From an uncultured Roseburia sp. (GTDB lineage Bacteria > Bacillota > Clostridia > Lachnospirales > Lachnospiraceae): a stretch of DNA of 14,339 nt. The notes beneath the pieces were generated by a model. That model ran no database searches. It was not told the origin of the DNA and saw only the letters and a list, made by a program, of their open reading frames with translations. Where the stretch lies: NCBI GenBank assembly GCA_905206195.1, contig CAJLGN010000007.1:1-14339 (forward strand). Direction: 5' to 3'. The translations under genes were made by a program, and so were the position numbers. Below, piece by piece: positions 1 to 6,859 of this stretch (position 1 is its first letter; the number at the start of each line of letters is the position of its first letter).

Positions 1-1
1 G

Positions 2-541
2 GACGTTGCGAAACGTATCGCGATGATGGATCGTACATCACCGGATGTGATCAAAGAGGTGGAGAGAGTGCTCGAGAGAAAGCTGTCATCTTTGGTAAAT
101 CAGGACTACACGATTGTCGGTGGTGTCGATGCAATTGTAAATATCTTAAATACTGTGGACCGCTCGACAGAGAAGCATATTATGGAATCTCTCGAGATCG
201 AAGAGCCGGAGCTCGCAGACGAGATCCGCAAGAAGATGTTTGTATTCGAGGATATTCTCTTGCTGGATGACCGCGCGATTCAGCGGGTTCTCAGAGATGT
301 GGACAATGGAGATCTGGGCGTTGCGCTCAAGGCGGCGAACGAGGAAGTTCAAAATGTTGTTTTCAAGAACCTGTCCAAGCGTCTTGCTGCCATGATCAAG
401 GAAGATATGGAGTTCATGGGACCAGTTCGAATGAAGGATGTCGAGGAAGCACAGCAGAAGATTGTGAGTGTGATTCGTAAACTGGAAGATGCAGGTGAGA
501 TTGTGATCTCCAGAGGTGGAGGTGACGAGATAGTTGTCTAA
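2..541 (+). CDS. fliG: Flagellar motor switch protein FliG, C-terminal part (5' end outside window)
   Basis: FliG is the rotor protein of the switch complex (C-ring). It contacts the MS-ring protein FliF and the stator MotA, so torque is generated on its C-terminal domain. The window opens inside the gene and the reading frame runs from base 2 (residues DVAKRIAMMDRTSP) to TAA at 539-541, giving 179 of the roughly 335 residues usual for the family. The visible part covers the end of the middle armadillo domain (MDRTSPDVIKEVERVLERKL), then the C-terminal domain with the family segments MFVFEDILLLDDRAIQRVLR, FKNLSKRLA, EFMGPVRMKDVEEAQQKIV and the ending AGEIVISRGGGDEIVV. The charged torque-helix residues are present. 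The stop overlaps the start of fliH, which indicates translational coupling. The ATGs at 23 and 26 are internal, since the match to FliG continues upstream of them. The identification is secure. Confidence 0.97.
   Translation, partial: DVAKRIAMMDRTSPDVIKEVERVLERKLSSLVNQDYTIVGGVDAIVNILNTVDRSTEKHIMESLEIEEPELADEIRKKMFVFEDILLLDDRAIQRVLRDVDNGDLGVALKAANEEVQNVVFKNLSKRLAAMIKEDMEFMGPVRMKDVEEAQQKIVSVIRKLEDAGEIVISRGGGDEIVV
518..524 (+). promoter_or_regulatory. Ribosome binding site for the fliH TTG start
   Basis: GGAGGTG lies inside the last codons of fliG, nine bases before a TTG at 534-536. It supports a TTG start for fliH that overlaps the fliG stop (539-541). No ATG or GTG is close by in the fliH frame. 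Confidence 0.75.
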
Positions 542-1346
542 TCTTTATAAACAGTGGTTTGTCAACGCGGAGCGCAACAATGCGCGCGTGATCAACTCGG
601 ATGCCGTTCTGGCGGAATGCCTTGAGAAAAGTGCATATCGTATTTTGGCGGAGCGCTCTGCCGGCGGTGAGGCGAGCGGAGAGGAGTTCGCGGAGGGGCT
701 TTTGGCGGAAGCTGCGGGCAACGTGATCAAAGCGCAGCCGGAGATTGATCACCTTGAAAAAGCGAAGGAAGAGGCGGAGCGCATTCTCCAGGAGGCGCAT
801 GCACAGGCGCAGGAACTTGTGGCGCGAGCGCGGGAAGAGGCGGATGATGTGCAGGAGACAGCCAGAAACCAGGGCTATCAGGATGGGGAGGCGAAGGCCA
901 GACAAAAGCTTGAGGAGCTTGAGTCTGGACTCCGCGAATCCTACGAAAAAAGATCTGCCGAGCTTGCGTGCGACTACGAGGAGAAGCGGAGAGATATGGA
1001 GCAGAATCTTGTGGATGCCATCATCACAGTGTTTAATCGGGTGTTCCACATTCAGTTCGATGATAAAAAAGATATCTTGATGCACCTGGTCGAGGATGCA
1101 ATGCTGCATATTGAAGGAGAAAAAAAGTTCCGCATCAAAACGACACCGGAGAACAGCCTCTTTTTGCAGGAGCATAAGGGAGAGATTCTGGAGAAGATTG
1201 GATGCGGTGCGGAGATCGAGATTCAGGCAGATCCGGCGTTGGATGGAAATGCATGTGTCATAGAGGCGGATTCGGGAGTGTTTGACTGTGGGCCGGACAC
1301 GCAGCTTGGGAATCTGATCAAGGATATCCGGTCATTATGTTCGTAA
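534..1346 (+). CDS. fliH: Flagellar assembly protein FliH, export ATPase regulator
   Basis: FliH is the cytoplasmic stalk-like protein that binds FliI, holds it at the export gate and links it to the C-ring. The 270-residue product starts at a TTG (MSNLYKQWFV) supported by an upstream GGAGGTG. Residues about 70-165 form a long Glu/Ala/Arg-rich coiled coil (for example EEAERILQEAHAQAQELVARAREEAD as a heptad-like run). The C-terminal third (about 165-270) resembles the V-/F-ATPase subunit E/delta fold expected of FliH. It overlaps the fliG stop by eight bases and is followed 12 bases later by fliI, the normal order for this operon. Sequence conservation in FliH is low, so the call rests on position, length and the coiled coil together; these agree well. 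Confidence 0.9.
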   Translation: MSNLYKQWFVNAERNNARVINSDAVLAECLEKSAYRILAERSAGGEASGEEFAEGLLAEAAGNVIKAQPEIDHLEKAKEEAERILQEAHAQAQELVARAREEADDVQETARNQGYQDGEAKARQKLEELESGLRESYEKRSAELACDYEEKRRDMEQNLVDAIITVFNRVFHIQFDDKKDILMHLVEDAMLHIEGEKKFRIKTTPENSLFLQEHKGEILEKIGCGAEIEIQADPALDGNACVIEADSGVFDCGPDTQLGNLIKDIRSLCS

Positions 1347-1358
1347 GGGTGGAGCGAT

Positions 1359-2669
1359 ATGGCACACGAATTTGAGAAATATCTGCAACTTGGAGAAAAA
1401 ACATATTACACCCAGCTGGGAAAAGTGGTAAAGATCGTGGGACTCACCATCGAGTCGGTAGGACCGGAGGCGAAGCTAAATGATCTGTGCCGGATTGTCA
1501 TCGACAGAGAAAACGGTGTGTCTGTGATGGCGGAGGTGGTCGGGTTTCGCGATAAGCGCCTGCTCTTGATGCCATTTGAGAGTGTCGAGGGCATCGGTGT
1601 GGGGCGTACGGTGGAGAACACCGGCCACCCACTGTCGGTGATGGTCGGAGAGGGACTGCTCGGGCACACGCTGGACGGCATCGGAAGAATCACTGATGGA
1701 AGTGCGATTGCAGTCGGCAGGGAATATCCGGTCGAGGCGCCGCCTCCAGATCCCATGAGCCGGAAGATTATCGATGAGGTGCTTCCGCTTGGCGTGAAGG
1801 CTGTGGATGGGCTGATCACCGTCGGCAAGGGGCAGCGCATCGGTATCTTTGCCGGATCCGGCGTCGGAAAAAGTACGCTTCTTGGCATGTTCGCTCGAAA
1901 TACCAGAGCGGACATCAATGTGATCGCTCTGATCGGAGAGCGGGGGCGCGAGGTGCGTGAGTTCGTCGAGCGGGATCTCGGGGAGGAAGGTATGAAGCGC
2001 TCCGTGGTCGTGGTGGCGACCTCGGATAAGCCGGCGCTCATCCGCAATAAGGCGGCGAAGACGGCGACGGCAATCGCGGAATATTTCAGGGATCAGGGGA
2101 AGGATGTACTTTTGATGATGGACTCCCTCACCCGTTTTTCTATGGCGCAGAGAGAGATTGGACTTGCATCTGGCGAGCCTCCTGTCACCAGGGGCTATCC
2201 GCCGAGTGTGTACTCTGAGATGCCAAAGCTTTTGGAGCGCGCGGGGACGTCTTCGGCGGGCTCAATCACCGGACTCTACACCGTGCTGGTGGACGGCGAT
2301 GATTTCAATGAACCGATCACGGACACCGCGCGCAGTATTTTGGACGGACATATCATGCTCTCCCGAAAGCTCGGGCACAAGAACCATTACCCGGCGATCG
2401 ATATTTTGCAGAGTATTTCCCGTGTTATGAGTTCTATTGCGACGGGTGAGCACAAGGAGCTCGCGGGCAAGCTGAAAAATGTGCTTGCGACCTACAGCGA
2501 GGCGGAGGATCTGATCAATATCGGCGCGTACAAGAGCGGTTCAAACCGGGAGATCGATTACGCGGTGCAAAAGATTCAGGCGGTGAATCAGTTCTTGATG
2601 CAGAGAACGGACGAAAAGTTTCAATTTGAGGAAGAGATAGAACTTCTGAGAGGTTTGTTTGAGAATTAG
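1359..2669 (+). CDS. fliI: Flagellum-specific ATPase FliI
   Basis: FliI is the hexameric ATPase of the flagellar type III export apparatus; it hydrolyses ATP to help unload substrates from chaperones at the cytoplasmic gate. The 436-residue length is normal. The Walker A motif AGSGVGKST lies at residues 165-173. The Walker B strand DVLLMMD is at 249-255, followed by SLTRF. The IGERGREVREF segment (catalytic Glu region), GYPPSVYSEMPKLLERAG, and the F1-type ATPase signature around PAIDILQSISR are all present. The N-terminal beta-barrel region covers about residues 15-90. The start ATG follows GGGTGGAG (1347-1354) with four bases of spacing. All catalytic motifs look intact, so the enzyme should be active. 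Confidence 0.98.
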   Translation: MAHEFEKYLQLGEKTYYTQLGKVVKIVGLTIESVGPEAKLNDLCRIVIDRENGVSVMAEVVGFRDKRLLLMPFESVEGIGVGRTVENTGHPLSVMVGEGLLGHTLDGIGRITDGSAIAVGREYPVEAPPPDPMSRKIIDEVLPLGVKAVDGLITVGKGQRIGIFAGSGVGKSTLLGMFARNTRADINVIALIGERGREVREFVERDLGEEGMKRSVVVVATSDKPALIRNKAAKTATAIAEYFRDQGKDVLLMMDSLTRFSMAQREIGLASGEPPVTRGYPPSVYSEMPKLLERAGTSSAGSITGLYTVLVDGDDFNEPITDTARSILDGHIMLSRKLGHKNHYPAIDILQSISRVMSSIATGEHKELAGKLKNVLATYSEAEDLINIGAYKSGSNREIDYAVQKIQAVNQFLMQRTDEKFQFEEEIELLRGLFEN

Positions 2670-2695
2670 AGACCAAAGAGGAAGGGCATGATGGT

Positions 2696-3136
2696 ATGGC
2701 AAAGTTTACTTACCGGATGCAGAACATTTTGGACATCAAGGTAAAGATGGAAAATCAGGCGAAGATCGCCTATGCAATGGCGAACCGAAAGCTTGCGGAG
2801 GAGCAGGAGAAGCTTCAGGAGATTCTGCTGCGGAGAGCTGGGTATGAGCGCCGCGCGCGGGAGTTGATGTAAGGCGCTCTGAATCTGCAGGATATCAAGG
2901 ATTGCAGGCGGGCGATCGACGTGATGAAGAACATGCAGCGCGCGCAGATGATGAACGTGCATGCTGCTGAGAAGAACGTGGAGTTTCGTAGGGCAGAGCT
3001 AAATCAGGTGATGGTGGAGCGGAAGACTCACGAGAAGCTGCGGGAGAAGGCTTTTGATGCGTTCAGGCAAGAGCTGGAGCGAGCGGAAGGCAAGGAGATA
3101 GACGAGCTTGTCAGCTATGCGTATCATGACAGTTAA
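2696..3136 (+). pseudogene. fliJ: Flagellar export protein FliJ interrupted by an in-frame TAA stop
   Basis: FliJ is a small antiparallel coiled-coil protein that sits in the centre of the FliI hexamer, like the gamma subunit of F1, and helps activate export. The frame starts at ATG 2696 (MAKFTYRMQNILDIKVKMEN), preceded by AGAGGAAGGG at 2677-2686. After 58 codons it meets TAA at 2870-2872 (ARELM-stop-GALNLQDIK) and then continues in the same frame with no shift to TAA at 3134-3136. With the stop codon read as an amino acid the product would be 146 residues, the usual FliJ length. The second part carries the typical FliJ tail VMVERKTHEKLREKAFDAF and KEIDELVSYAY. One substitution (for example from AAA, CAA or GAA) explains the break. 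The upstream product would be 58 residues; a restart at ATG 2921 would give 71 residues but lacks a good ribosome binding site. It may be a true mutation or a sequence error; both halves otherwise look well preserved, which suggests a recent event. Confidence 0.88.
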
Positions 3137-3140
3137 TTTT

Positions 3141-3145
3141 GGAGG
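3141..3145 (+). promoter_or_regulatory. Ribosome binding site for ylxF/motE
   Basis: GGAGG six bases before the ATG at 3152, placed in the 15-base gap after the fliJ stop. Because this site is strong and independent, the broken fliJ upstream need not silence this gene. Confidence 0.7.
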
Positions 3146-3151
3146 TTTACG

Positions 3152-3991
3152 ATGGCAGGAGAGAACGAAGAAGTTTTCGATAAAAAGGCTGCGAAGAAAG
3201 CGGAAAAGGCACGCAAGAAGAGGGAGAAGAAAAAGACAAAAGCGGAGCGCGAGGAACTCGATCTGGATGAGGAGAGTTCGGTAGGCGGCAAGATCGCAGT
3301 TTTTTTTGTGACCCTCATTATCATTCTGATCTGGCTTGCGATCATTGGCCTGTTGATCAAGTGGGATGTTGGCGGTTTTGGTTCCACAGTACTTGGACCG
3401 ATGCTCAAGGATGTGCCGTATGTGAACCGGATTCTCCCGGACACTGTCACGGAGGTGATGTCCACGGAGGACAGCGCTTATGCGTTCGCCTCAATGGAGG
3501 AGGCGGTGGAGCGCATCAAGCAGCTGGAGATTCAGCTTGCGGAGGCGCAGAATGCGTCCACTGCAGATGCGGAGTATATCACGCAGCTGGAGGGACAGTC
3601 GGCTGAGCTCGCCCGATACAGACAGGAGGAAGCGAATTTCGAGGATGAAAAGATGAGATTTTATCAGGATGTCGTCTTTTCAGATTCTGCACCAGATATA
3701 GAGGCGTACAAGACGTTTTACGAGAGCATTGATCCCGCGAACGCGGAGATGCTTTACCGCCAGGTTGTAGGACAGATCGCGGTGGATGATAAGGTGAAGG
3801 AATATGTAAAGACTTACGCTTCCATGAAGCCGAAGGAAGCGGCGGCGATGTTTGACACGATGACAGATGACTTGCAGCTTGTGGCACAGATACTTGAGAA
3901 TATGGACGCGCAGTCCAGAGCGAATATTCTTGGCAAAATGAATCCCAGCACTGCAGCTAAGGTGACGGCGATTCTGGAGCCTTCAGAATAG
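3152..3991 (+). CDS. ylxF: YlxF/MotE-like membrane protein with coiled coil and MgtE-N-type domain
   Basis: This is the gene found between fliJ and fliK in Gram-positive flagellar operons (ylxF in B. subtilis, often annotated MotE family). MotE-type proteins elsewhere are linked to folding or stabilising of motility components; the role here is inferred. The 279-residue product has a highly basic cytoplasmic N-terminus (residues about 11-35, mostly Lys, Ala, Glu and Arg), one transmembrane helix at about 47-69 (KIAVFFVTLIIILIWLAII), a coiled coil at about 110-175, and a C-terminal helical domain (about 190-277) resembling the magnesium transporter MgtE N-domain. Its hallmark repeats are MKPKEAAAMFDTM and MDAQSRANILGKMNPSTAAKV. 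The topology implies one pass with the large domain outside the membrane. Start ATG 3152 is fixed by GGAGG. Confidence is high for the family and moderate for the function. Confidence 0.85.
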   Translation: MAGENEEVFDKKAAKKAEKARKKREKKKTKAEREELDLDEESSVGGKIAVFFVTLIIILIWLAIIGLLIKWDVGGFGSTVLGPMLKDVPYVNRILPDTVTEVMSTEDSAYAFASMEEAVERIKQLEIQLAEAQNASTADAEYITQLEGQSAELARYRQEEANFEDEKMRFYQDVVFSDSAPDIEAYKTFYESIDPANAEMLYRQVVGQIAVDDKVKEYVKTYASMKPKEAAAMFDTMTDDLQLVAQILENMDAQSRANILGKMNPSTAAKVTAILEPSE

Positions 3992-4014
3992 AGAAGGACA
4001 ACCCTTCAACAGTA

Positions 4015-4029
4015 GGCTGCTTTGCAGCT
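4015..4029 (+). other. Small hairpin in the leader of fliK
   Basis: In the 59-base gap before fliK, GCTGC-TTT-GCAGC forms a five-pair stem (six counting an outer G-U pair) with a three-base loop. No T-run follows, so it is not a terminator. It could affect mRNA stability or processing between ylxF and fliK, or be chance. Confidence 0.3.
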
Positions 4030-4050
4030 ATAAGAAAGGAGGAGATAGGA

Positions 4051-5493
4051 ATGGGAAGTTCAAACATCAGCAGCGTTGGCAAATTTTTTGCACCGGCGCA
4101 GGTTGCTGACAAGGGCAAGGTCGCAGATGAAGATGTTCGCATAGCTTTTGGTGAACTGATGAGTCAGATGACGATGGGGAATTACCTGTCCGCTGGAAGT
4201 CAGATGCCGGGCGGAAATGCTGCGCCAAAGATGGGACAGATCACTGCTTTGGGAAGCGATTATGACAAATATCAGTATCGCGATTCTGGAATTAAGGAGC
4301 AGCCGAAGGCCGACTTGCGGACGGATGATAAGATCGCAGGAAAGCTGGAGAAGTTCGCAGATGACGTCCGGGAAGTCCTAAAGGAGGAGCTTGGCGTGAC
4401 GGATGCGCAGATCGGGGAAGCGATGGAGACATTGGGACTGACGTTTGCAGAGTTGTTGCATCCAAATCAGTTGGCAGCGCTTGTGGCAGAGCTGACCGGA
4501 GCGGAGGACGTGAGTACGATGCTCTTTGACGGCAGCTTTATGGCGGTGATGCAGGAGGTTGGCAAATGCGGGGAGGAGCTTTTAAAGGAGCTTGGAATCT
4601 CACCGGAGGAGCTGGCACGAATGATTGAGGAAATGCGGAGCGCAGAGTCCACTGGAACGGAAGTGACGGAGGAGAAGGCACCCGCACAGGCTGTAGAGAC
4701 AGTGAGCGCGGATGTGCAGGATGTGGAATCTACGGTGGGACCGGAGATTGTTTCAGACACCGCAGAGGAGTCTGGGAAGAAAGCTGTCGTGGCGGAAGAC
4801 AATCCGGAGGATCTGACAGCAGTGGAGAAAGATGTTGAGGTTGCTTTGACCACAGAGGAGACTTTCAGCGCAAAAGATGGCAAAAATGATCAGGCGTCGG
4901 GAGACAGCACATTTAAAAATGCAAACTCGCAGACCGGACACGGTGAGGCGATGATTTTCAATCAGAGCATAGCGGAGACCGGATATACACCGCAGACAGA
5001 GACTGCAGGCGGTTTTGGGGCACAGATGGATGTCGCTGATATCATAAGGCAGATTACAGAGTATTCCAGAGTGACAATCACAAATCGCGCAACGACGATG
5101 GAAATGCAGCTGAACCCGCAGAATTTAGGCAAGATTTTTCTGGAGATCACGTCCAAGGACGGTATTGTTTCTGCGCGCATTACAGCACAGAACGAATTGG
5201 TCAAGGAAGCACTTGAGAGTCAGATTGTAGATTTGAGACAGAGTCTCGATCAGGCGGGAGTCAAGGTGGAGGCCGTGGAAGTTACAGTGGGCAGCCACGA
5301 GTTTGAGAGGAACCTGGAGCAGAACGCGAAGCAGGAAGAGCGTCAGGCACAGGAGCATGAAAAAGCATCCAAGCAGACCAGGCGTCTGAGGCTGGACGAT
5401 CTTGCGGAGCTTGGCGGCATCATGACGGAGGAGGAGGCTCTGGTCGCTCAGATGATGGCGGAGCAGGGGAATTCTGTCGATTTTACAGCTTAG
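4051..5493 (+). CDS. fliK: Flagellar hook-length control protein FliK
   Basis: FliK is exported through the growing hook, measures its length, and switches the export gate (FlhB) from rod/hook to filament substrates. The 480-residue product starts at ATG 4051 after a strong AAGGAGG (from 4036). The N-terminal two thirds is poorly conserved and very acidic, with a Thr/Glu/Val-rich linker at about residues 200-300, as expected for the ruler part. The C-terminal switch domain (Flg_hook) begins near residue 350 with MEMQLNPQNLGKIFLEI, and continues through IVSARITAQNELVKEALES and VDLRQSLDQAGVKVEAVEV. The tail after residue 415 is Gln/Glu-rich (QNAKQEERQAQEHEKA). Position between ylxF and flgD agrees. 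The motif near 350 is diagnostic. Confidence 0.94.
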   Translation: MGSSNISSVGKFFAPAQVADKGKVADEDVRIAFGELMSQMTMGNYLSAGSQMPGGNAAPKMGQITALGSDYDKYQYRDSGIKEQPKADLRTDDKIAGKLEKFADDVREVLKEELGVTDAQIGEAMETLGLTFAELLHPNQLAALVAELTGAEDVSTMLFDGSFMAVMQEVGKCGEELLKELGISPEELARMIEEMRSAESTGTEVTEEKAPAQAVETVSADVQDVESTVGPEIVSDTAEESGKKAVVAEDNPEDLTAVEKDVEVALTTEETFSAKDGKNDQASGDSTFKNANSQTGHGEAMIFNQSIAETGYTPQTETAGGFGAQMDVADIIRQITEYSRVTITNRATTMEMQLNPQNLGKIFLEITSKDGIVSARITAQNELVKEALESQIVDLRQSLDQAGVKVEAVEVTVGSHEFERNLEQNAKQEERQAQEHEKASKQTRRLRLDDLAELGGIMTEEEALVAQMMAEQGNSVDFTA

Positions 5494-5510
5494 AGATTAA
5501 AGTATGAGAA

Positions 5511-5515
5511 AGGAG
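5511..5515 (+). promoter_or_regulatory. Ribosome binding site deciding the flgD start at 5522
   Basis: AGGAG (within AAAGGAGAAAAG) lies six bases before ATG 5522. An in-frame ATG at 5504 would place this site inside the coding sequence and has no site of its own, so 5522 is the likely start. Confidence 0.75.
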
Positions 5516-5521
5516 AAAAGA

Positions 5522-6361
5522 ATGGCATTAGTAGCACCCATAGAAAATGGAAAGGTTGTGAATGATTCCTCGAAAGAGGAGGTGAAGGCCAGCGGCAATG
5601 ATCTTGGATATGACCAGTTTTTACAGTTGCTTTGCGCGGAGATGCAGTATCAGGATCCGCTGGAACCGACAAGCAACACCGAGTATGTGGCACAGTTGGC
5701 GACATTCTCACAGATGGAAGCCATGCTCAACATGCAAAATAGTGTGGAGAGCAGCAAGGCGAACGATCTGGTAGGCAAGTATGTTATTGTAAAGTCAACT
5801 TCTGCGACGACGGGAGAAACGACCGCGACGGCGGGCTTCGTCGACTATGTACAGTATGAGGACAACAAGCAGTACCTCTACATCAACGGAAACCGCTATT
5901 CTTTGAGTGATATCTATCAGGTGGCGGACACTGAGTATATGGAGGCAGTTTCGATCGCCGAGACATTCAAGGCATCTTTGTCCAGGCTTCCGGGGGCGGA
6001 TGAACTGACCCTGGCATTCCAGAAGGACATCGAGAAGTTGATTGAGTTGTACAATGGTCTCAACTCTTATCAGCAGTCCCACATTGATCAGGACACCTAC
6101 AAGGCTTTTACAAAGCTTGCGGGTACGATGAAGAGTCTGGTATTTGATTCCGATCTTTCGAAGCTGCCGGCTGTCGATAAGATCACAGCTTCAGACAAAG
6201 AGGCGGTGGAAGCGCTGCGCAAGTCATACGACGAGCTTTCCGACTCTGAGAAGACATTTATCAGCAAGGATTCCTACGAGAAGCTCCAGGAGCTTGAGAA
6301 GAAGATTGCTGAGCTCGCCGGTGCAGGAGACGGAAGTGATGCTGGAAACGCAGGCGCTTAA
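5522..6361 (+). CDS. flgD: Flagellar hook-capping protein FlgD with a two-repeat C-terminal extension
   Basis: FlgD forms the cap at the tip of the growing hook and directs polymerisation of FlgE, then is lost from the mature structure. The 279-residue product (MALVAPIENGK) has the family N-domain at about residues 28-80: YDQFLQLLCAEMQYQDPLEP followed by EYVAQLATFSQMEAMLNM. A short beta-rich part follows, with VGKYVIVKS, GFVDYVQ and YLYINGNRYSLSDIYQV at about 82-140. After residue 150 the protein departs from ordinary FlgD. Two ungapped 54-residue segments, 153-206 and 212-265, align with each other and have helical repeat character like modules of Firmicute surface proteins. The last dozen residues are Gly/Ala/Asp-rich. 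FlgD identity is secure; the role of the extension is unknown. It sits 28 bases after fliK and before the conserved operon protein and flgE. Confidence 0.93.
   Translation: MALVAPIENGKVVNDSSKEEVKASGNDLGYDQFLQLLCAEMQYQDPLEPTSNTEYVAQLATFSQMEAMLNMQNSVESSKANDLVGKYVIVKSTSATTGETTATAGFVDYVQYEDNKQYLYINGNRYSLSDIYQVADTEYMEAVSIAETFKASLSRLPGADELTLAFQKDIEKLIELYNGLNSYQQSHIDQDTYKAFTKLAGTMKSLVFDSDLSKLPAVDKITASDKEAVEALRKSYDELSDSEKTFISKDSYEKLQELEKKIAELAGAGDGSDAGNAGA
5978..6139 (+). repeat. FlgD C-terminal repeat 1 (54 residues)
   Basis: Residues 153-206 of FlgD, starting LSRLPGADELT and ending GTMKSL. Aligned without gaps to the second copy, about 15 of 54 positions are identical, including LS-LP, D8, T11, E19, L21, Y25, L28, I36, D39, Y41, L47 and L54. 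The DNA has diverged, so the duplication is old or the modules were acquired together. Confidence 0.7.
6155..6316 (+). repeat. FlgD C-terminal repeat 2 (54 residues)
   Basis: Residues 212-265 of FlgD, starting LSKLPAVDKITASDKEAVEA and ending KKIAEL. The pattern of a short LPAVDKI segment, then an Ala/Tyr helix (VEALRKSYDELSDSEK), then a Leu-rich helix matches the style of modules widespread in cell-wall proteins of Firmicutes. That similarity is from memory of the family style, not from a search. Confidence 0.7.
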
Positions 6362-6365
6362 GTGA

Positions 6366-6371
6366 AAGGAG
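6366..6371 (+). promoter_or_regulatory. Ribosome binding site deciding the start at 6380
   Basis: AAGGAG about eight bases before ATG 6380. A GTG at 6362 opens the same frame earlier but would put this site inside the gene, so 6380 is preferred. Confidence 0.7.
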
Positions 6372-6379
6372 ATACGGTC

Positions 6380-6778
6380 ATGAATGAGATCAGGAACCGT
6401 TTTGTTTCAATCGAGCAGGTGACTGACCAGTATCTGAACCGGAAAAGCACGGAAGCGCGCGTCGGTGAGAGCAGTATTTCCTTTGAGGAGATATTAAAGC
6501 AGAAGCAGGAGGTTACTGGCAGCTCTGAACTTAAGTTTTCCAAGCACGCACAGGGACGTCTTATGGATCGCCATATCAATCTGTCGGAAGAGCAGAGCGA
6601 GCGGTTGGAGTCCGGTGTGAGGAAAGCAGATGAAAAAGGCATTCAGGAATCCCTCGTGATTCTCGATTCGCTGGCATTCATCGTAAATGTCCCGAATAAG
6701 ACCGTGGTGACTGCCATGGATCAGAGTGAATCTGGGGACAACATTTATACCAATATTGACGGTGCTGTGATTGTATAG
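6380..6778 (+). CDS. Conserved flagellar operon protein of unknown function (TIGR02530 type)
   Basis: A 132-residue soluble protein without signal peptide or membrane segment, sitting between flgD and flgE. The C-terminal two thirds matches the small family often annotated 'flagellar operon protein' (TIGR02530): FSKHAQGRLMDRHINLSEEQ, then ADEKGIQESLVILDSLAFIVNVPNKTVVTAMDQ, and the ending NIYTNIDGAVIV. The N-terminal 50 residues (MNEIRNRFVSIEQVTDQY) are likely less ordered. The family is found at this place in many Clostridia and Bacilli, which suggests a role in hook assembly, for example as a chaperone or regulator for FlgD, FlgE or FliK. That role is inferred only from context. Family recognition is from remembered sequence pattern and gene position, not a profile search. 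Confidence 0.82.
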   Translation: MNEIRNRFVSIEQVTDQYLNRKSTEARVGESSISFEEILKQKQEVTGSSELKFSKHAQGRLMDRHINLSEEQSERLESGVRKADEKGIQESLVILDSLAFIVNVPNKTVVTAMDQSESGDNIYTNIDGAVIV

Positions 6779-6791
6779 CCGGACCTTTTTT

Positions 6792-6824
6792 GGAGGCAAA
6801 GACTCCCTGACTGACAGATGGGAG
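6792..6824 (+). other. Two mutually exclusive short stems in the flgE leader
   Basis: In the 81-base gap before flgE, GGAG at 6792-6795 can pair with CTCC at 6803-6806, or CTCCC at 6803-6807 can pair with GGGAG at 6820-6824. The stems share the middle strand. They are short and could be chance; no T-run follows either. The true flgE ribosome binding site (6844-6850) lies outside both. Confidence 0.25.
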
Positions 6825-6843
6825 GAGCAGCGCAAAAGAATTT

Positions 6844-6850
6844 AGGAGGT
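6844..6850 (+). promoter_or_regulatory. Ribosome binding site deciding the flgE start at 6860
   Basis: AGGAGGT nine bases before ATG 6860 (a second ATG follows at 6863). An in-frame ATG at 6818 has no such site and would add 14 residues ahead of the universal flagellar rod/hook N-terminus, so it is rejected. Confidence 0.8.
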
Positions 6851-6859
6851 CATTTTATT

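Noticed and set aside
414..1175. Long minus-strand reading frame opposite fliG/fliH
   Set aside because: It lies antisense to two well-identified genes, has no family-like sequence, and is rich in Leu/Arg/His as expected from reading GC-rich coiled-coil codons backwards.
1406..2047. Long minus-strand reading frame opposite fliI
   Set aside because: Ser/Pro/Thr-rich shadow of a strongly conserved ATPase gene; no ribosome binding site or domain.
2688..2746. ATG 2688 as a start for fliJ
   Set aside because: It opens another frame that stops after a few codons; the FliJ sequence begins at ATG 2696.
2921..3136. A separate small gene starting at ATG 2921
   Set aside because: It is the C-terminal half of FliJ in the same frame as the upstream half, with no good ribosome binding site; better read as part of a broken fliJ.
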